Of a stretch of 64,000 bases of DNA, positions 50,863 through 59,584 are shown piece after piece. The stretch is taken from the NCBI GenBank assembly GCA_016699575.1, contig CP064979.1, positions 2,232,001 through 2,296,000 on the forward strand, written 5' to 3'. A model generated the notes under the pieces. It was not told the origin of the DNA. It ran no database searches and saw only the letters and a list, made by a program, of their open reading frames with translations. The position numbers and the translations under genes are program-made. Every line of letters starts with the position of its first letter. Position 1 is the stretch's first letter. This DNA comes from Flavobacteriales bacterium. GTDB lineage: Bacteria; Bacteroidota; Bacteroidia; Flavobacteriales_F; PHOS-HE28.

Positions 50863-50958
50863 CCATGTGTTCATGTGAACATGTGGCCATGATGGATCGG
50901 GTCCGAGGGATTTCATGGGCACATGTCCCCATGGTCACATGAGCACATGGTACAGCCC
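50863..50958. repeat. Two mirrored octamer arrays (CATGTG / CACATG)
   Basis: First block, 50863-50894: CCATGTGT, TCATGTGA, ACATGTGG, CCATGATG. Second block, 50919-50950: GCACATGT, CCCCATGG, TCACATGA, GCACATGG, then TACAGCCC and the ATG at 50959. The blocks are near reverse complements of each other. The second block carries in-frame ATGs at 50923 and 50947 for the following gene. Confidence 0.7.
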
Positions 50959-51414
50959 ATGCAAACCGAACAATTGGTCTATACCGATGCCGCCAAGCAG
51001 GAGCGGTACGACCGAGCTTACATGCGCATGGCTGCCGAGTGGGCCAAGCTGAGCCATTGCACGCGCAAGAAGGTGGGCGCGTTGATCGTTAAGGACGGCA
51101 TGATCATCAGCGACGGTTACAATGGAACGCCCACCGGCTTCCCGAACGATTGCGAAGACGCCAGCGGCATTACCCTCTGGCATGTGCTGCATGCCGAAGC
51201 CAATGCCATCATGAAAGTGGCGCGGAGCACCAACAACGCCAAGGGGGCCACGCTCTACCTCACCCACTCTCCGTGCAAGGAGTGCAGCAAGTTGATCCTG
51301 CAAGCGGGCATCAAACGCTTGGTTTACATCGAACCCTATAAGGATCCCGCCGGCTTGGACCTCTTGCAACATGGCCGTGTAACCATCACCCGCTTGGAAC
51401 CGCAGGCAACATGA
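50959..51414 (+). CDS. dCMP deaminase-like cytidine/deoxycytidylate deaminase
   Basis: The 151-residue product has the zinc deaminase motifs LHAEANAIMKVAR (HAE) and SPCKECSKLILQAG (PCxxC), with SDGYNGTPTGFPNDCEDASG, which is typical of deoxycytidylate deaminases and ComE operon protein 2. It would turn dCMP to dUMP for thymidylate synthesis. I chose the ATG at 50959 because upstream in-frame ATGs fall inside the octamer array. Its stop overlaps the S41 protease ATG by four bases. Confidence 0.9.
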   Translation: MQTEQLVYTDAAKQERYDRAYMRMAAEWAKLSHCTRKKVGALIVKDGMIISDGYNGTPTGFPNDCEDASGITLWHVLHAEANAIMKVARSTNNAKGATLYLTHSPCKECSKLILQAGIKRLVYIEPYKDPAGLDLLQHGRVTITRLEPQAT

Positions 51415-53012
51415 AACAGCGGTCCACTCTTGCGGTGCTGATGCCGCTCATGATGGCCCTGGCCTTGGGCACCGGCATTGTAATCGGCTACTTCAGTGGC
51501 GGTCAGCGGTCCTTCGGGACCTCGTCCCTGTTCGATCGGGGAGTGGATCCCGCGCAGAAGATCGGACAGGTCATGGAGCTCATTGAGCGCGACTACGTTG
51601 ACAGTGTGGAGCGCGACCAGCTCACGGACGAGGTCATCCAAGACCTTCTCCAACGCCTCGACCCGCACAGCTACTACCTCTCACCGGCCGATATGCGCAC
51701 GGCCGTGGAGCCGCTTGAGGGCAGCTTCGTGGGCATCGGTGTGGAGTTCACTATCCAACGCGACACCATCGTGGTGATCTCACCACTGGAGGGCGGGCCC
51801 AGTGCAGCGCTGGGTGTCATGGCTGGCGATCGGATCATCAGCGCCGACGACAAGAACCTTGCAGGCATCGGTATCACGAACGACCAGGTCATGGACCATC
51901 TCCGCGGGCCCGATGGAAGTGTGGTGAGGATCGGCCTGTTGCGCAACGGGAAGCGCAAGCCCTTCGAGCTGGAGGTGAAACGGGGCAAGGTCCCCATCGA
52001 GAGCGTGGCCGCGGCCATCATGACCGATGCCACCACGGGCTACATCAAGGTGGTGCGCTTCGCGAAGACGACCACGGACGAATTCGCTGATGCGGCCGAG
52101 AATCTCCTTGCCCAAGGCATGAAGCGTTTGGTGGTGGATCTGCGCGGCAATGGTGGTGGTTATTTGGATGCCGCCATCCACATGGCCGACGAGTTCCTCC
52201 CGGACGGGGCCACGGTGGTGTACACCGAAGGCCGGAACCACCCGCGCCGCACCGACAAGGCCACTACCATGGGCGTGCTGGAGAACGTTCCGGTGGCCAT
52301 CCTCATTGATGAAGGCTCGGCCAGCGCCAGCGAGATCGTGGCCGGTGCCATCCAGGACAACGACCGTGGCGTGATCGTTGGTCGCCGCACCTTCGGCAAA
52401 GGACTTGTTCAGGAACATCGCGAACTCCCCGATAGCAGTGCAGTTCGTCTCACCACGGCGCGTTACTATACCCCGAGCGGGCGGAGCATCCAGAAACCTT
52501 ATGGTGAAGGCATCGACTACGAGGAGGCGCCTGATCGACGCCATGGTGAACTGATCAGTGCCGACAGCATCAAGGTTGATTCCGCCCAGGTGTTCAAGAC
52601 CAAGGCCGGTAGAACGGTCTTTGGCGGTGGCGGTATCGTGCCCGATGTTTTCGTGGCTGCCGATACGGCCAATGCCTCTGCATACCTGAGCGAGCTCATC
52701 TGGACCGGCACGCTCAACCAGTTCGCCTTCGATGTGGCCGATCGCGAACGGACCCGCCTGGAGAAAATGGGGCAACAGGTCTATCGCAAGAGCTTCAATG
52801 CTGAACTACTGATCCCGGAGCTCGTGCGCTATGCCGCCAAGGAGGAGATCCCTGAACGGGTCCTCGACCTTGCCAAGAGCAGGTCCATCATCGGACAGCG
52901 CCTGAAGGCGGTCATCGCCCGCAACATCTGGGGCAACGAAGGGTACTACCCATTGGCGCTGGAGAACGACGCGGCCCACAAAAAAGCGGTGGAGCAGCTC
53001 GGAGCGCAGTAG
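51411..53012 (+). CDS. S41 family C-terminal processing protease
   Basis: The 533-residue product has an N-terminal membrane anchor (LMPLMMALALGTGIVIGYF), a PDZ domain near residues 100-185 (IQRDTIVVISPLEGGPSAAL, GDRIISADDKNLAG), and the S41 core DEGSASASEIVAGAIQDND with the nucleophile Ser and RRTFGKGLVQE with the general-base Lys. Such periplasmic proteases trim C-termini of envelope proteins. It overlaps the deaminase gene by four bases (ATGA). A long C-terminal helical region is common in bacteroidotal members. Confidence 0.92.
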   Translation: MKQRSTLAVLMPLMMALALGTGIVIGYFSGGQRSFGTSSLFDRGVDPAQKIGQVMELIERDYVDSVERDQLTDEVIQDLLQRLDPHSYYLSPADMRTAVEPLEGSFVGIGVEFTIQRDTIVVISPLEGGPSAALGVMAGDRIISADDKNLAGIGITNDQVMDHLRGPDGSVVRIGLLRNGKRKPFELEVKRGKVPIESVAAAIMTDATTGYIKVVRFAKTTTDEFADAAENLLAQGMKRLVVDLRGNGGGYLDAAIHMADEFLPDGATVVYTEGRNHPRRTDKATTMGVLENVPVAILIDEGSASASEIVAGAIQDNDRGVIVGRRTFGKGLVQEHRELPDSSAVRLTTARYYTPSGRSIQKPYGEGIDYEEAPDRRHGELISADSIKVDSAQVFKTKAGRTVFGGGGIVPDVFVAADTANASAYLSELIWTGTLNQFAFDVADRERTRLEKMGQQVYRKSFNAELLIPELVRYAAKEEIPERVLDLAKSRSIIGQRLKAVIARNIWGNEGYYPLALENDAAHKKAVEQLGAQ

Positions 53013-53033
53013 TTCATGTTCACCTCAAAACGA

Positions 53034-53058
53034 GAAGGGGACCCATGGGGTCCCCTTC
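53034..53058 (-). terminator. Terminator between convergent S41 and lipoprotein genes
   Basis: GAAGGGGACCC (53034-53044) and GGGTCCCCTTC (53048-53058) form an 11-bp perfect stem with a three-base loop. On the minus strand it is followed by TCGTTTTG, so it best fits the lipoprotein gene; on the plus strand there is no T-run, but the hairpin may still stop the S41 transcript. Confidence 0.65.
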
Positions 53059-53080
53059 GATCGTTCGTGGTCGGTGAAGC

Positions 53081-53344
53081 TTACTTCACGGCTTCCTTGG
53101 CAGCGTCAACTGCGCCGTCAACAGCGGCAGCAGCGCTATCGCCCATGTTCTGCATGGCAGCAGCAGCGCTGTCAGCAGCAGCTTGGGCCTTGGCTTCAGC
53201 TTCTTTCATGGATGCTTCCAGGGCAGCAGCAATGCTGTCGGCTGCAGCCTTCGCTTCAGCTTCGATCTGCTCTGGGGTCTTGCCGCCGCCGCAGGCAGCG
53301 AAAACGCCCGCGATAACCGCGAGCACGGCGAACTTCTTGATCAT
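53081..53344 (-). CDS. Small Ala-rich lipoprotein
   Basis: The 87-residue product has a lipoprotein signal (VLAVIAGVFAACGGG, Cys18) and then an Ala/Glu/Lys-rich helical segment of two similar repeats (EAEAKAAADSIAAALEASMK, EAEAKAQAAADSAAAAM). Small lipoproteins of this kind are frequent in Bacteroidota and resemble Lpp-like helical envelope proteins in build, but no homology is claimed. Its terminator lies 23 bases after the stop. Confidence 0.75.
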   Translation of the reverse strand: MIKKFAVLAVIAGVFAACGGGKTPEQIEAEAKAAADSIAAALEASMKEAEAKAQAAADSAAAAMQNMGDSAAAAVDGAVDAAKEAVK

Positions 53345-53427
53345 CTCCGGTGATGTGTTTTGGTGAAAGTGGCGGCGAAAGTAAACTTTCCGGCAATACC
53401 ACAACCATCCACCCTGTGCATGGGGGC

Positions 53428-53436
53428 TATCTTTCG
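53428..53436 (+). promoter_or_regulatory. Putative -7 promoter element (TATCTTTC)
   Basis: TATCTTTCG fits TAnnTTTG except for the final G to C change; it ends 26 bases before the superoxide dismutase ATG. Confidence 0.35.
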
Positions 53437-53462
53437 CTCCCAACCGACCAAAGTCAGACACT

Positions 53463-54071
53463 ATGGCCCACACACTGCCCGAGCTTCCCTACGCACACGA
53501 TGCGCTGGAGCCCCATATCGACGCGGAAACCATGCGTATCCACCACGGCAAGCACCACAATGCTTATGTGACCAATCTGAACAAGGCCCTGGAGGGTTCC
53601 CCGAACACAGACAAGGCCTTGGAGGACCTCATGAAGGGGATGGACATGAGCAATATGGCCGTCCGGAACAACGGTGGGGGGCACTACAACCACAGCCTGT
53701 TCTGGCAGGTGATGGGGCCCGGCGGCGGGGGCAAGCCCGAAGGAGAGCTGGGGGCGGCCATTGATGCGGCTTTCGGCTCGTTCGAAGGGTTCAAAGAGAA
53801 ATTCGCGGCCGCTGGGGCCACCCGCTTCGGAAGCGGATGGGCTTGGCTCTGCGTGCACAATGGCGGGAAGGTGGAGGTGTGCAGCACCCCCAACCAGGAC
53901 AATCCCCTGATGCCGAACACGGGCTGCGGGGGCACACCCATCCTCGGCCTGGACGTGTGGGAGCATGCCTATTACCTGCACTACCAGAACCGCCGCCCGG
54001 ACTACATCAGTGCTTGGTGGAACGTGGTGAACTGGAAGGAAGTGGCCCGTCGATACGCGGCAGGCAAGTAA
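53463..54071 (+). CDS. sod: Superoxide dismutase, Fe/Mn family
   Basis: The 202-residue product matches iron/manganese superoxide dismutase over its full length. Metal ligands are visible: His in HHGKHHNAYV, His in GGGHYNHSLFW, Asp and His in LDVWEHAYYLHYQN. The NNGGGHYNHSLFW and GSGWAWLCV elements fit manganese or cambialistic types. It converts superoxide to hydrogen peroxide and oxygen in the cytoplasm; there is no signal peptide. It is probably monocistronic, with its own promoter box. Confidence 0.95.
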   Translation: MAHTLPELPYAHDALEPHIDAETMRIHHGKHHNAYVTNLNKALEGSPNTDKALEDLMKGMDMSNMAVRNNGGGHYNHSLFWQVMGPGGGGKPEGELGAAIDAAFGSFEGFKEKFAAAGATRFGSGWAWLCVHNGGKVEVCSTPNQDNPLMPNTGCGGTPILGLDVWEHAYYLHYQNRRPDYISAWWNVVNWKEVARRYAAGK

Positions 54072-54136
54072 CACCTGTTGATGCTTCGTTGGCGGGTGGT
54101 CCGTGCTTCACGGGCTGCCCGTCTACTTTTCCGGCC

Positions 54137-54532
54137 ATGAGATGGGCCGGGCTTTTGGTGCTGTTGCTCTGGGCTTCTTTCGGCAAGGCCGCCGGACCGT
54201 TCCAGCCGCTGCGTCAGGAGGGCTTGATCGCCGTGCTCGATCCCTTGGGTGAAGAGGCTGTTATTGTCGATGATGCGCAGCCGGAGAACCAACGTCTGAT
54301 GGCCACATTGCTCACCGTGGCGCTGGGTCCCTTCGGTGGTCACCGTCTCTACATGGGCACGGGCGTCAAAGTGCCGATCATCTACACGCTCACATTGGGC
54401 GGGTGCTTCGGCATTCTGCCGCTGATCGACCTGGTGCACGTCCTCACCACCAAGGACCTGGAGCGCTACCGCAACAACAAGCAGGTGTTCATGTGGGCGA
54501 AGCCGCGGACGGAGCGGCTCACTCCACCGTGA
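54137..54532 (+). CDS. TM2 domain-like membrane protein
   Basis: The 131-residue product has a signal-like N-terminus (MRWAGLLVLLLWASFGKAAG) and a TM2-type hairpin: LLTVALGPFGGHRLYMGTGVK, then IIYTLTLGGCFGILPLIDLV, as in TM2 proteins where a GxFGxHRFY motif follows the first helix. The C-terminus is a charged ERYRNNKQVFMW. The role is unknown. The gene's end overlaps the convergent glmS gene by 14 bases. Confidence 0.75.
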   Translation: MRWAGLLVLLLWASFGKAAGPFQPLRQEGLIAVLDPLGEEAVIVDDAQPENQRLMATLLTVALGPFGGHRLYMGTGVKVPIIYTLTLGGCFGILPLIDLVHVLTTKDLERYRNNKQVFMWAKPRTERLTPP

Positions 54533-56363
54533 CCGACTTCGCCAGATTCCTTGGCTGATCCACATTGCAACCGCGCATCACGGCGATGTGGTAACTGATC
54601 AGTTGCAACGGTATGGAGGCCAGGATAGGGACCAGGCAATCCGACGTTTCAGGGATCTCGATCACGTGGTCGGCCAGCCCCTTCACAACGGTGTCGCCTT
54701 CGGTTACGATGGCGATGATCTTGCCTTTGCGCGCCTTCACCTCTTGGATGTTGCTCACCACCTTCTCGTAGCTGGCCCCTTTGGTGGCGATGACGAACAC
54801 GGGCATTTCCTCATCGATCAGGGCGATGGGGCCGTGCTTCATTTCCGCAGCCGGATAGCCTTCGGCGTGGATGTAGCTGATCTCCTTCAGCTTCAATGCG
54901 CCTTCAAGGGCAACAGGGAAGCAGAAACCACGGCCGAGGTAGAGCGCGTTGCTCGCATTCTTGTAGATGTCCGCGATGTACTTCACGTGCGCCTCCGTCT
55001 TCAGCACCTTCTCCACCTTGTCCGGGATGGCGTCCAGTTCGTTGAGCAACCGGTAGAAGTTGCTGCCGCTGATGGTGCCCTTCTTTTGTCCGATCATGAG
55101 GGCCATGAGCGTTAGCACGGTTACCTGCGCCGTGAAGGCTTTGGTGCTGGCCACACCGATCTCCGGCCCTGCGTGCGTGTACGATCCGCCATGCGTGATC
55201 CGTGCGATGCTCGAGCCCACCACGTTGCATATGCCGATGATCGTGGCCCCCTTGCTCTTGGCGAGTTCGATGGCCGCCAGTGTATCCGCCGTTTCACCGC
55301 TCTGGCTGATCGCCAGCACGATGTCGTCCTCGTGGATGATGGGATTGCGATAGCGGAACTCGCTGGCGTACTCCACTTCGACCGGAATGCGCGCGAGTTC
55401 CTCGAAGAGGTACTCGCCCACGAGGCCGGCATGCCAACTGGTGCCGCACGCCACTACGATCACGCGCTTGGCATTGATGAATTTCTGTTCGTAGTCCTTA
55501 AGCCCCCCCAACACCACTTCGCCCTTGGCAAGGTTCAAGCGGCCACGGAGCGAATCACGGATGCTGCGCGGCTGCTCGTGGATCTCCTTCAGCATGAAGT
55601 GATCGTAGCCGCCTTTCTCCAGTGTCTCCAGATGCATCTCGAGCTCCTGGATGAACGGCGTCTTCTCCTGGTTGCGGATGTTCTTGATGCGCAATCCCTT
55701 GCCGCGTTCGATCACTGCGATCTCGCCGTCCTCCATGTACACCACGTTCTTGGTGTATTCCACGATCGGGGTGGCATCGCTGGCCAGGAAATGATCACCG
55801 TTCTCGGCAATGCCGATCACCAACGGGCTGCTTTTGCGCGCTGCCACCAGCATGTCCGGGTTCTTGCGGTCCAACAGCACGATGGCATAGGCACCCACCA
55901 CACTGTCCAGCGCCAGCCTCACGGCCTCGGGCAGATCCACCTTTTCGGTGCGTTGGATGTCGTCGATAAGGTGCACCAGCACCTCCGTGTCGGTATCGCT
56001 TTTGAAGATGTGCCCGCGTTTCTTCAGCTCTTCCTTGATGGGGGCGTAGTTCTCGATGATGCCATTGTGGATCAACGCGATGTCGCCGCTGGTGCTCAGG
56101 TGCGGGTGCGCGTTCACATCATTGGGCGGTCCGTGCGTGGCCCAGCGCGTGTGGCCGATGCCGATGGTGCCAAGGACCGGAGCCCCGTTCACATGGTTCT
56201 CCAGATCGCTCACCTTCCCCTGGCGCTTGTGCAGCACCATCTTCCCGTCGTGGATCAAGGCCACACCAGCGCTGTCATAGCCCCGGTACTCGAGCCGCCT
56301 CAATCCGTTGATGATGATCGGATAGGCCTTCTTTTCGCCTACGTAAGCCACGATGCCGCACAT
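54519..56363 (-). CDS. glmS: Glutamine--fructose-6-phosphate aminotransferase
   Basis: The 614-residue product starts MCGIVAYVGEKKAYP, with the N-terminal catalytic Cys2 of the glutaminase. The glutaminase domain has GIGHTRWATHG and IHNGIIENYAP; two SIS domains follow with VACGTSWHAGLVGEYLFEEL, AISQSGETADTLAAI, ARITHGGSYTHAGPEIGVAS and KEISYIHAEGYPAAEMKHGP, and the C-terminal ends SVTVE. It makes glucosamine-6-phosphate for peptidoglycan and lipopolysaccharide. Length is standard. It is alone on its strand with a 33-base gap to the DUF4270 gene. Confidence 0.97.
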   Translation of the reverse strand: MCGIVAYVGEKKAYPIIINGLRRLEYRGYDSAGVALIHDGKMVLHKRQGKVSDLENHVNGAPVLGTIGIGHTRWATHGPPNDVNAHPHLSTSGDIALIHNGIIENYAPIKEELKKRGHIFKSDTDTEVLVHLIDDIQRTEKVDLPEAVRLALDSVVGAYAIVLLDRKNPDMLVAARKSSPLVIGIAENGDHFLASDATPIVEYTKNVVYMEDGEIAVIERGKGLRIKNIRNQEKTPFIQELEMHLETLEKGGYDHFMLKEIHEQPRSIRDSLRGRLNLAKGEVVLGGLKDYEQKFINAKRVIVVACGTSWHAGLVGEYLFEELARIPVEVEYASEFRYRNPIIHEDDIVLAISQSGETADTLAAIELAKSKGATIIGICNVVGSSIARITHGGSYTHAGPEIGVASTKAFTAQVTVLTLMALMIGQKKGTISGSNFYRLLNELDAIPDKVEKVLKTEAHVKYIADIYKNASNALYLGRGFCFPVALEGALKLKEISYIHAEGYPAAEMKHGPIALIDEEMPVFVIATKGASYEKVVSNIQEVKARKGKIIAIVTEGDTVVKGLADHVIEIPETSDCLVPILASIPLQLISYHIAVMRGCNVDQPRNLAKSVTVE

Positions 56364-56396
56364 GGTGGGAGCGCCTTGCCCGGCGCGGGGTGTTGG

Positions 56397-57788
56397 TCAG
56401 TGAGCGGTGAAAGTTAGCCGCAACTGCATTGGCCGATCCGAATGGCCGGGGCCGGCAAGTACCGCGCGATTGCCCGTGACGCCATTGAACCCGGCTATCA
56501 GGTCGATGCCCGTGTTCTCGTATTCACCGGTCAATAAGCCTTGCATGTAACGCGTGATGTTGAACCGGTACTCCTTGTTCGTGCTGTTGAAGACACCACC
56601 GTACTGGCCAATACCGCTTGCGAAATCGGGCAGGTTCACGTCCTGGCCCGCGTCGTTCTTGCGGAACACGAAATTGAGCTGTTGTGGTGGGAGTTCCACG
56701 GGGTAGTCCTCGGCGATCGGGATGATAAGCTCGGCTTTGGCCAAGGCGTCCAGGCCAGCTTCTGGGAAGCGTGCCACGTGCGGCAGCCGCAACGCCACTC
56801 GCGTGCCCCCGAAGGTCTGAAGGAAGTTCACCGCGTTACCCAGCGTGCTGTCCTGTAAGCAATTCTGCAGCCGCAGGTCGGTGGCAGTGCTGAAGTCGCG
56901 TTCGACGAACGTATAGCGCAGGCTGTTGCTGTTGATGGCGAAATCGTACGACAAGGTGTCTTCGCTGCCCGGCGTGTTGTCACGGTAGTAGAGCGTCATG
57001 CGCGAAAGCCCCCCCTCAAGCAGGAAGTTGAGCAAGCCGCCTTTCCCCGGCACCGTCTCATCCTTGGCGCTGATGGCCAGCCCGTGGAAAAAATCGAGGA
57101 ACTTGTCGTTGTCCGCAAGGTCGTTGGTTCCCCATGCCGAAAGAAGCCGCTGCGCCAGTTCATCGCTCAAGCGGATGCGCAATTGGGCCGCGAGCGTGTC
57201 GCCGTCAATGATCGGCTTTACGAGAGGTTGTGGTGTGATCGAAGCACCGGGCGCCCAGCTAAGGTCCGTGCCAATGGTCGCCGGTCGGTCATCGCTGTGG
57301 AATGTGCTATCGGTCGACAAGCGTTCGGCCAGTTCCCGCACCACGAACACCTGAGGATGTGCATTGCCGTACAGCGGGGCCCCGCCGTCATACACCAAGG
57401 AAAGAACCAGCGAGTCCGGCACCAGCGCTGAGTTGTGCGCACTCGTGACATTGTTCGAGGTAAGTCTCAGGTGAACGGCCATGCCGCAGGTCAGCGTTCC
57501 GAACTGCCGGTCCACATAGCTGCCGAGCACGTTGCGGGTAAGCCCACTGGTACGCACCGCCGTGTCGGTCAGCGTGTATGCCACAATGGTGGCGGTGTCG
57601 GTGGTCAAGGTGCCCAGTTGGGCATCGCCCGGTATCAGGTCAAGACCGATGTTGTCCTCCGGCTTGCGGCAGGCCGACAGGGCCACGGCCCCGCAGAAAA
57701 GGAGAGCGGCCCAGTGCAGGGGCCGCCCAACCCGATAGCATGTCTTGTGTTCCAACTCAGACGAGCGCTTCTTCCAGTACGGCTGCAT
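56397..57788 (-). CDS. DUF4270 lipoprotein
   Basis: The 463-residue product has a lipobox (FCGAVALSACRK) and the DUF4270 start DNIGLDLIPGDAQLG, with a long beta-rich region (YVDRQFGTLTCGMAVHLRL, ALVPDSLVLSLVYDG). DUF4270 lipoproteins are encoded next to the GT5 gene and panC in many Bacteroidota; the function is unknown, with outer-membrane or carbohydrate roles proposed from context. The ATG at 57788 overlaps the GT5 gene by 32 bases; a TTG at 57755, just after the GT5 stop, is an alternative that gives a shorter signal region. Confidence 0.8.
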   Translation of the reverse strand: MQPYWKKRSSELEHKTCYRVGRPLHWAALLFCGAVALSACRKPEDNIGLDLIPGDAQLGTLTTDTATIVAYTLTDTAVRTSGLTRNVLGSYVDRQFGTLTCGMAVHLRLTSNNVTSAHNSALVPDSLVLSLVYDGGAPLYGNAHPQVFVVRELAERLSTDSTFHSDDRPATIGTDLSWAPGASITPQPLVKPIIDGDTLAAQLRIRLSDELAQRLLSAWGTNDLADNDKFLDFFHGLAISAKDETVPGKGGLLNFLLEGGLSRMTLYYRDNTPGSEDTLSYDFAINSNSLRYTFVERDFSTATDLRLQNCLQDSTLGNAVNFLQTFGGTRVALRLPHVARFPEAGLDALAKAELIIPIAEDYPVELPPQQLNFVFRKNDAGQDVNLPDFASGIGQYGGVFNSTNKEYRFNITRYMQGLLTGEYENTGIDLIAGFNGVTGNRAVLAGPGHSDRPMQLRLTFTAH

Positions 57789-58578
57789 AGAAATCGGCCA
57801 TGGCGCCAACGTGCTGCTCAGGGCTCACGAAGTCAAGAACGGGCTTACCGCACTTGTCTATTGCACCGTTCATCTCTTTGTTCAGCTTGGGGCTGCCTTT
57901 CACCACGGCGTCGCACAGACCGAAGCCGAACTTGTACAGTTCATCGGTGTTCGGTTTGGCAAGACCTCCGACAAGCGTTTTGTCGAAGCCCTCCATGCTC
58001 AGCTTCTTCGCAAGGTCCTTGTCCAGACCTTCCTTCTTCTCGTCGTACACGCTGAAGATCAGCTTGGCGTTCTCGAAGTGCGGATCGTCCGTGAAGAAGT
58101 GACGGATGTACAGGGGAATGAACGCGGTCATCCAACCGTGGCAGTGGATGATGTCCGGCACCCAGCCCAGTTTGCGCACGGTCTCCAGCACGCCACGGCA
58201 GAAGAATACCGCGCGCTCATCGTTGTCCTTGTAGAAATCGCCGTTGGCATCGTGGAGCACCGCCTTGCGCTTGAAGTACTCCTCGTTGTCGATGAAGTAC
58301 ACCTGCATGCGCGCGTTGGGCACACTGGCCACTTTGATCAACAACGCGTGGTCCGTGTCGTTGATGATGAGGTTCATGCCGCTGAGGCGGATCACCTCAT
58401 GCAATTGGTGACGGCGCTCGTTGATGTTGCCCCACTTCGGCATGAACGTCCGGATCTCATTGCCACGGTCCAGCATGCCTTGGGGCAGTTGGCGGGCCGT
58501 CCTCGCCATCTCGGGGCCATCGAGGAAAGGATTGATGGCTTGGCTGATGGTGAGGACTTTCGCGTTCTTCAGGCTCAT
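57757..58578 (-). CDS. Glycogen/starch synthase, short GT5-type N-terminal domain
   Basis: The 273-residue product matches the N-terminal Rossmann half of GT5 glycogen synthase: KVLTISQAINPFLDGPEMAR, FMPKWGNINERRHQLHEVIR, WVPDIIHCHGWMTAFIPLYI. The short form is what I recall as normal in Bacteroidota, not a truncation. Whether it works alone as a synthase is unclear, since the C-terminal half with nucleotide-sugar contacts is missing. It is divergent from panC, and a full TAnnTTTG box lies 24 bases upstream. Confidence 0.85.
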   Translation of the reverse strand: MSLKNAKVLTISQAINPFLDGPEMARTARQLPQGMLDRGNEIRTFMPKWGNINERRHQLHEVIRLSGMNLIINDTDHALLIKVASVPNARMQVYFIDNEEYFKRKAVLHDANGDFYKDNDERAVFFCRGVLETVRKLGWVPDIIHCHGWMTAFIPLYIRHFFTDDPHFENAKLIFSVYDEKKEGLDKDLAKKLSMEGFDKTLVGGLAKPNTDELYKFGFGLCDAVVKGSPKLNKEMNGAIDKCGKPVLDFVSPEQHVGAMADFYAAVLEEALV

Positions 58579-58602
58579 CGTTGTTTCGGGGAATTGCGGG
58601 GA

Positions 58603-58610
58603 CAAAAATA
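58603..58610 (-). promoter_or_regulatory. Putative -7 promoter element (TATTTTTG) for the GT5 gene
   Basis: On the minus strand the octamer TATTTTTG is a full TAnnTTTG match ending 24 bases before the GT5 ATG, in an A+T-rich pocket between divergent genes. Confidence 0.5.
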
Positions 58611-58685
58611 TAGATAAAGAGGGGGGCGGAGAAAGCCGATGTATAGCTTCCGCCCCCTTCAACAAGGCTCAAACCCGCGCTGGCA

Positions 58686-59531
58686 TTGGAGTTCATAACG
58701 ATTCCGCAGGAGGCCAGCGCGTGGGGTGCCCGGCAACGCTCCAAAAACCGGTCGGTCGGGTTCGTTCCCACCATGGGCGCCCTGCACAAGGGGCATATGT
58801 CCTTGATAAACAGGGCCAAACAGGATTGCGGGTCGGTGGTATGCAGTGTCTTCGTCAACCCTCTGCAGTTCAATAACCCGGAGGACCTCGCCAAGTACCC
58901 CAGACAAGTGGCCCATGACCGGGCGATGCTCGAGAGAGCCGGTTGCGATGCCGTTTTTGTTCCTGTTGCCGAAGAGCTCTATGCGGGTCGTTCAACCCGC
59001 ACATTCGACCTGGGTGGTCTTGATTTCAAGCTGGAAGGCGCATCCCGGCCGGGTCATTTCCAAGGCGTTGCCAATGTGATCGAGCGGTTGTTCCACTTCG
59101 TTCGCCCTGATGCCGCGTTCTTCGGCGAAAAGGACCGTCAGCAGTTGGCTGTCATCAGAAGGCTCACAGCAGGAGAGCGCTGGCCTGTGCGGATAGTTGG
59201 CTGCCCCACGTTGCGCGAGTCCAATGGCCTTGCAATGAGCAGCCGGAACCAACGCCTAAGCCCCGAAGAGCGGGAGCTAGCAAGCGTTTTGTTCAGGGCC
59301 TTGTCCACTGTGCAGGAGGTGGCCTTCAAAACGACGGCAGAGGAGGCTAGGCAGGCGGGACTGGCACTGCTGGCCCGGGAGCCGGTCGTGCGCCTTGACC
59401 ACCTCGAGATAGTGGACAGCATGACGCTGGACCCGTTGGCTGACTGGGGCGAACGGACCGATGCCGTGTGCGTGGTGGCGGCGTTCATCGGTCCGGTTAG
59501 GCTCATCGACAACATTACCCTGCGCCGATAA
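58686..59531 (+). CDS. panC: Pantothenate synthetase (pantoate--beta-alanine ligase)
   Basis: The 281-residue product has the adenylate-forming motif VPTMGALHKGHMSLI (HIGH-like), VCSVFVNPLQFNNPEDLAKY, RPGHFQGVANVIERLFHFVR, FFGEKDRQQLAVIRRL and SNGLAMSSRNQRLSPEER (KMSKS region). It joins pantoate and beta-alanine for coenzyme A. The reading frame begins at a TTG (MEFITIPQEAS); no better ATG exists before the first motif. It is followed 53 bases later by panD, which makes beta-alanine. Confidence 0.95.
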   Translation: MEFITIPQEASAWGARQRSKNRSVGFVPTMGALHKGHMSLINRAKQDCGSVVCSVFVNPLQFNNPEDLAKYPRQVAHDRAMLERAGCDAVFVPVAEELYAGRSTRTFDLGGLDFKLEGASRPGHFQGVANVIERLFHFVRPDAAFFGEKDRQQLAVIRRLTAGERWPVRIVGCPTLRESNGLAMSSRNQRLSPEERELASVLFRALSTVQEVAFKTTAEEARQAGLALLAREPVVRLDHLEIVDSMTLDPLADWGERTDAVCVVAAFIGPVRLIDNITLRR

Positions 59532-59584
59532 CTTCGCCGCCCCTTCCGCGGAAGTCTTGCAGTCCGCAAAGGGTCCCATTACGC

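Noticed and set aside
50863..50958. CRISPR array
   Set aside because: The units are only 8 bases long, without spacers of 25-40 bases, and no cas genes are present; no other CRISPR-like array was seen in the window.
57757..58578. Truncated glycogen synthase
   Set aside because: The 273-residue form with its DUF4270/panC neighbours is, as I recall, the normal state in Bacteroidota, so the short length is not evidence of decay.
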